Source: Arthrobacter sp. ISL-48
GTDB lineage: Bacteria > Actinomycetota > Actinomycetes > Actinomycetales > Micrococcaceae
Length of the DNA stretch: 64,000 nucleotides
Reading direction: 5' to 3'
Assembly (NCBI RefSeq): GCF_018613805.1
Contig: NZ_JAGGPL010000003.1
Location: 62,001 to 126,000, forward strand
The notes below the pieces were generated by a model. That model ran no database searches, was not told where the DNA came from, and was given only the letters and a program-made list of their open reading frames with translations. The position numbers were made by a program, and so were the translations under genes. This document shows, piece by piece, positions 63,626-64,000 of the stretch (positions are counted from its first letter, which is position 1; each line of letters begins with the position of its first letter).

Positions 63626-64000
63626 GTGAAGGCACTCTCGCAAAAGCGGCGTCACCCCCTCGCAGCCATAGCGCTGCTCCTGCTGGGACTCCTCGTCACA
63701 GGTGGGCTGTACGCCGTTGCCACCACTGTCAACCAGGCCAAGGCATCAACCACGAGCTTCAGCTCAAGTGATGTCGAGGAGGGCGGGAAGCTCTTCGCCG
63801 CCAACTGCGCGACGTGCCACGGAATGGGCGCCAGCGGATCCAAGGACGCTCCGTCCCTCGTGGGTGTCGGCGCAGCCGCTGTCGACTTCCAGGTCGGCAC
63901 CGGCCGCATGCCCATGCAGATGAACGGTCCGCAGGCCTACCAGAAGCCGGCCCAGTTCAATGACGAACAAACACATCAGCTTGCAGCCTACGTGGCTTCC
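63626..64000 (+). CDS. qcrC: Cytochrome bc1 complex diheme cytochrome c subunit (partial)
   Basis: The first 125 codons of qcrC, cut by the window end. A basic N-terminus and a membrane helix (PLAAIALLLLGLLVTGGLYAV) are followed by the first heme site CATCH (61-65) and a PSLVGVGAAAVDFQVGTGRMPMQ segment supplying the axial Met. AAAGGA precedes the GTG. It follows ctaE by 87 bases, the usual ctaE-qcrCAB order. Confidence 0.93.
   Translation, partial: MKALSQKRRHPLAAIALLLLGLLVTGGLYAVATTVNQAKASTTSFSSSDVEEGGKLFAANCATCHGMGASGSKDAPSLVGVGAAAVDFQVGTGRMPMQMNGPQAYQKPAQFNDEQTHQLAAYVAS

Overview
The window is high-GC DNA from an actinobacterium of the Arthrobacter/Pseudarthrobacter type (Micrococcaceae). 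The evidence is a complete Pup-proteasome locus, a natural PafB-PafC fusion, RbpA, a stand-alone polyprenol-phosphate mannosyltransferase, and the ctaE-qcrC respiratory genes. I see no rRNA, tRNA or CRISPR array.

Region 1 (1-31.3 kb) is orderly chromosome. It starts with the tail of a CBS-domain protein, then trmI, mpa/arc, dop, pup, prcB, prcA, pafA, two FKBP prolyl isomerases, pafBC, tatA, tatC, a HelY-like helicase, an amidohydrolase and ppm1. Pointing back toward these are rbpA, an SPFH/NfeD pair and an RlmA-like methyltransferase. An S9 peptidase, def and a small NTF2-like gene follow. Next is a compact type III polyketide operon (PKS, methyltransferase, flavin hydroxylase). Divergent from it is a UvrA-like ABC protein, with a 15-bp palindrome between the two.

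Region 2 (about 31.8-50.9 kb) is a mosaic of acquired and broken DNA. It contains a frameshifted serine resolvase, a DUF4192 stub and a low-GC Fic AMPylase. It also has small regulator-plus-membrane-protein pairs (PadR, ArsR), an IS30 element split by an IS3 element, two IS110 remnants and the tail of a Tn554-like integrase with its TnpC/DUF6262 partner. Several repeats and perfect palindromes lie between the genes.

Region 3 (about 51.1-57.1 kb) is the most interesting part: a fluoride-response island. Two separate leaders match the fluoride (crcB-motif) riboswitch, and each ends in a hairpin that buries the next ribosome binding site. The first leader precedes an unrecognised Cys-rich protein. 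The second precedes a phosphoglycerate mutase, an enolase, a universal stress protein, two CrcB/Fluc fluoride channel subunits and an MFS transporter. The enolase has Lys where the catalytic Glu208 (E. coli numbering) is expected. The island directly follows the Tn554-like tnpC. Its right edge lies at the 3' end of an ECF sigma-factor gene, which now reads on antisense into the transporter.

Region 4 (57.1-64 kb) returns to chromosomal genes: the sigma factor with its YCII partner, a Tat-exported alginate lyase-like protein, a VOC protein, a DUF3054 membrane protein, an Lrp-type ligand-binding domain, trpD, ctaE and the start of qcrC.
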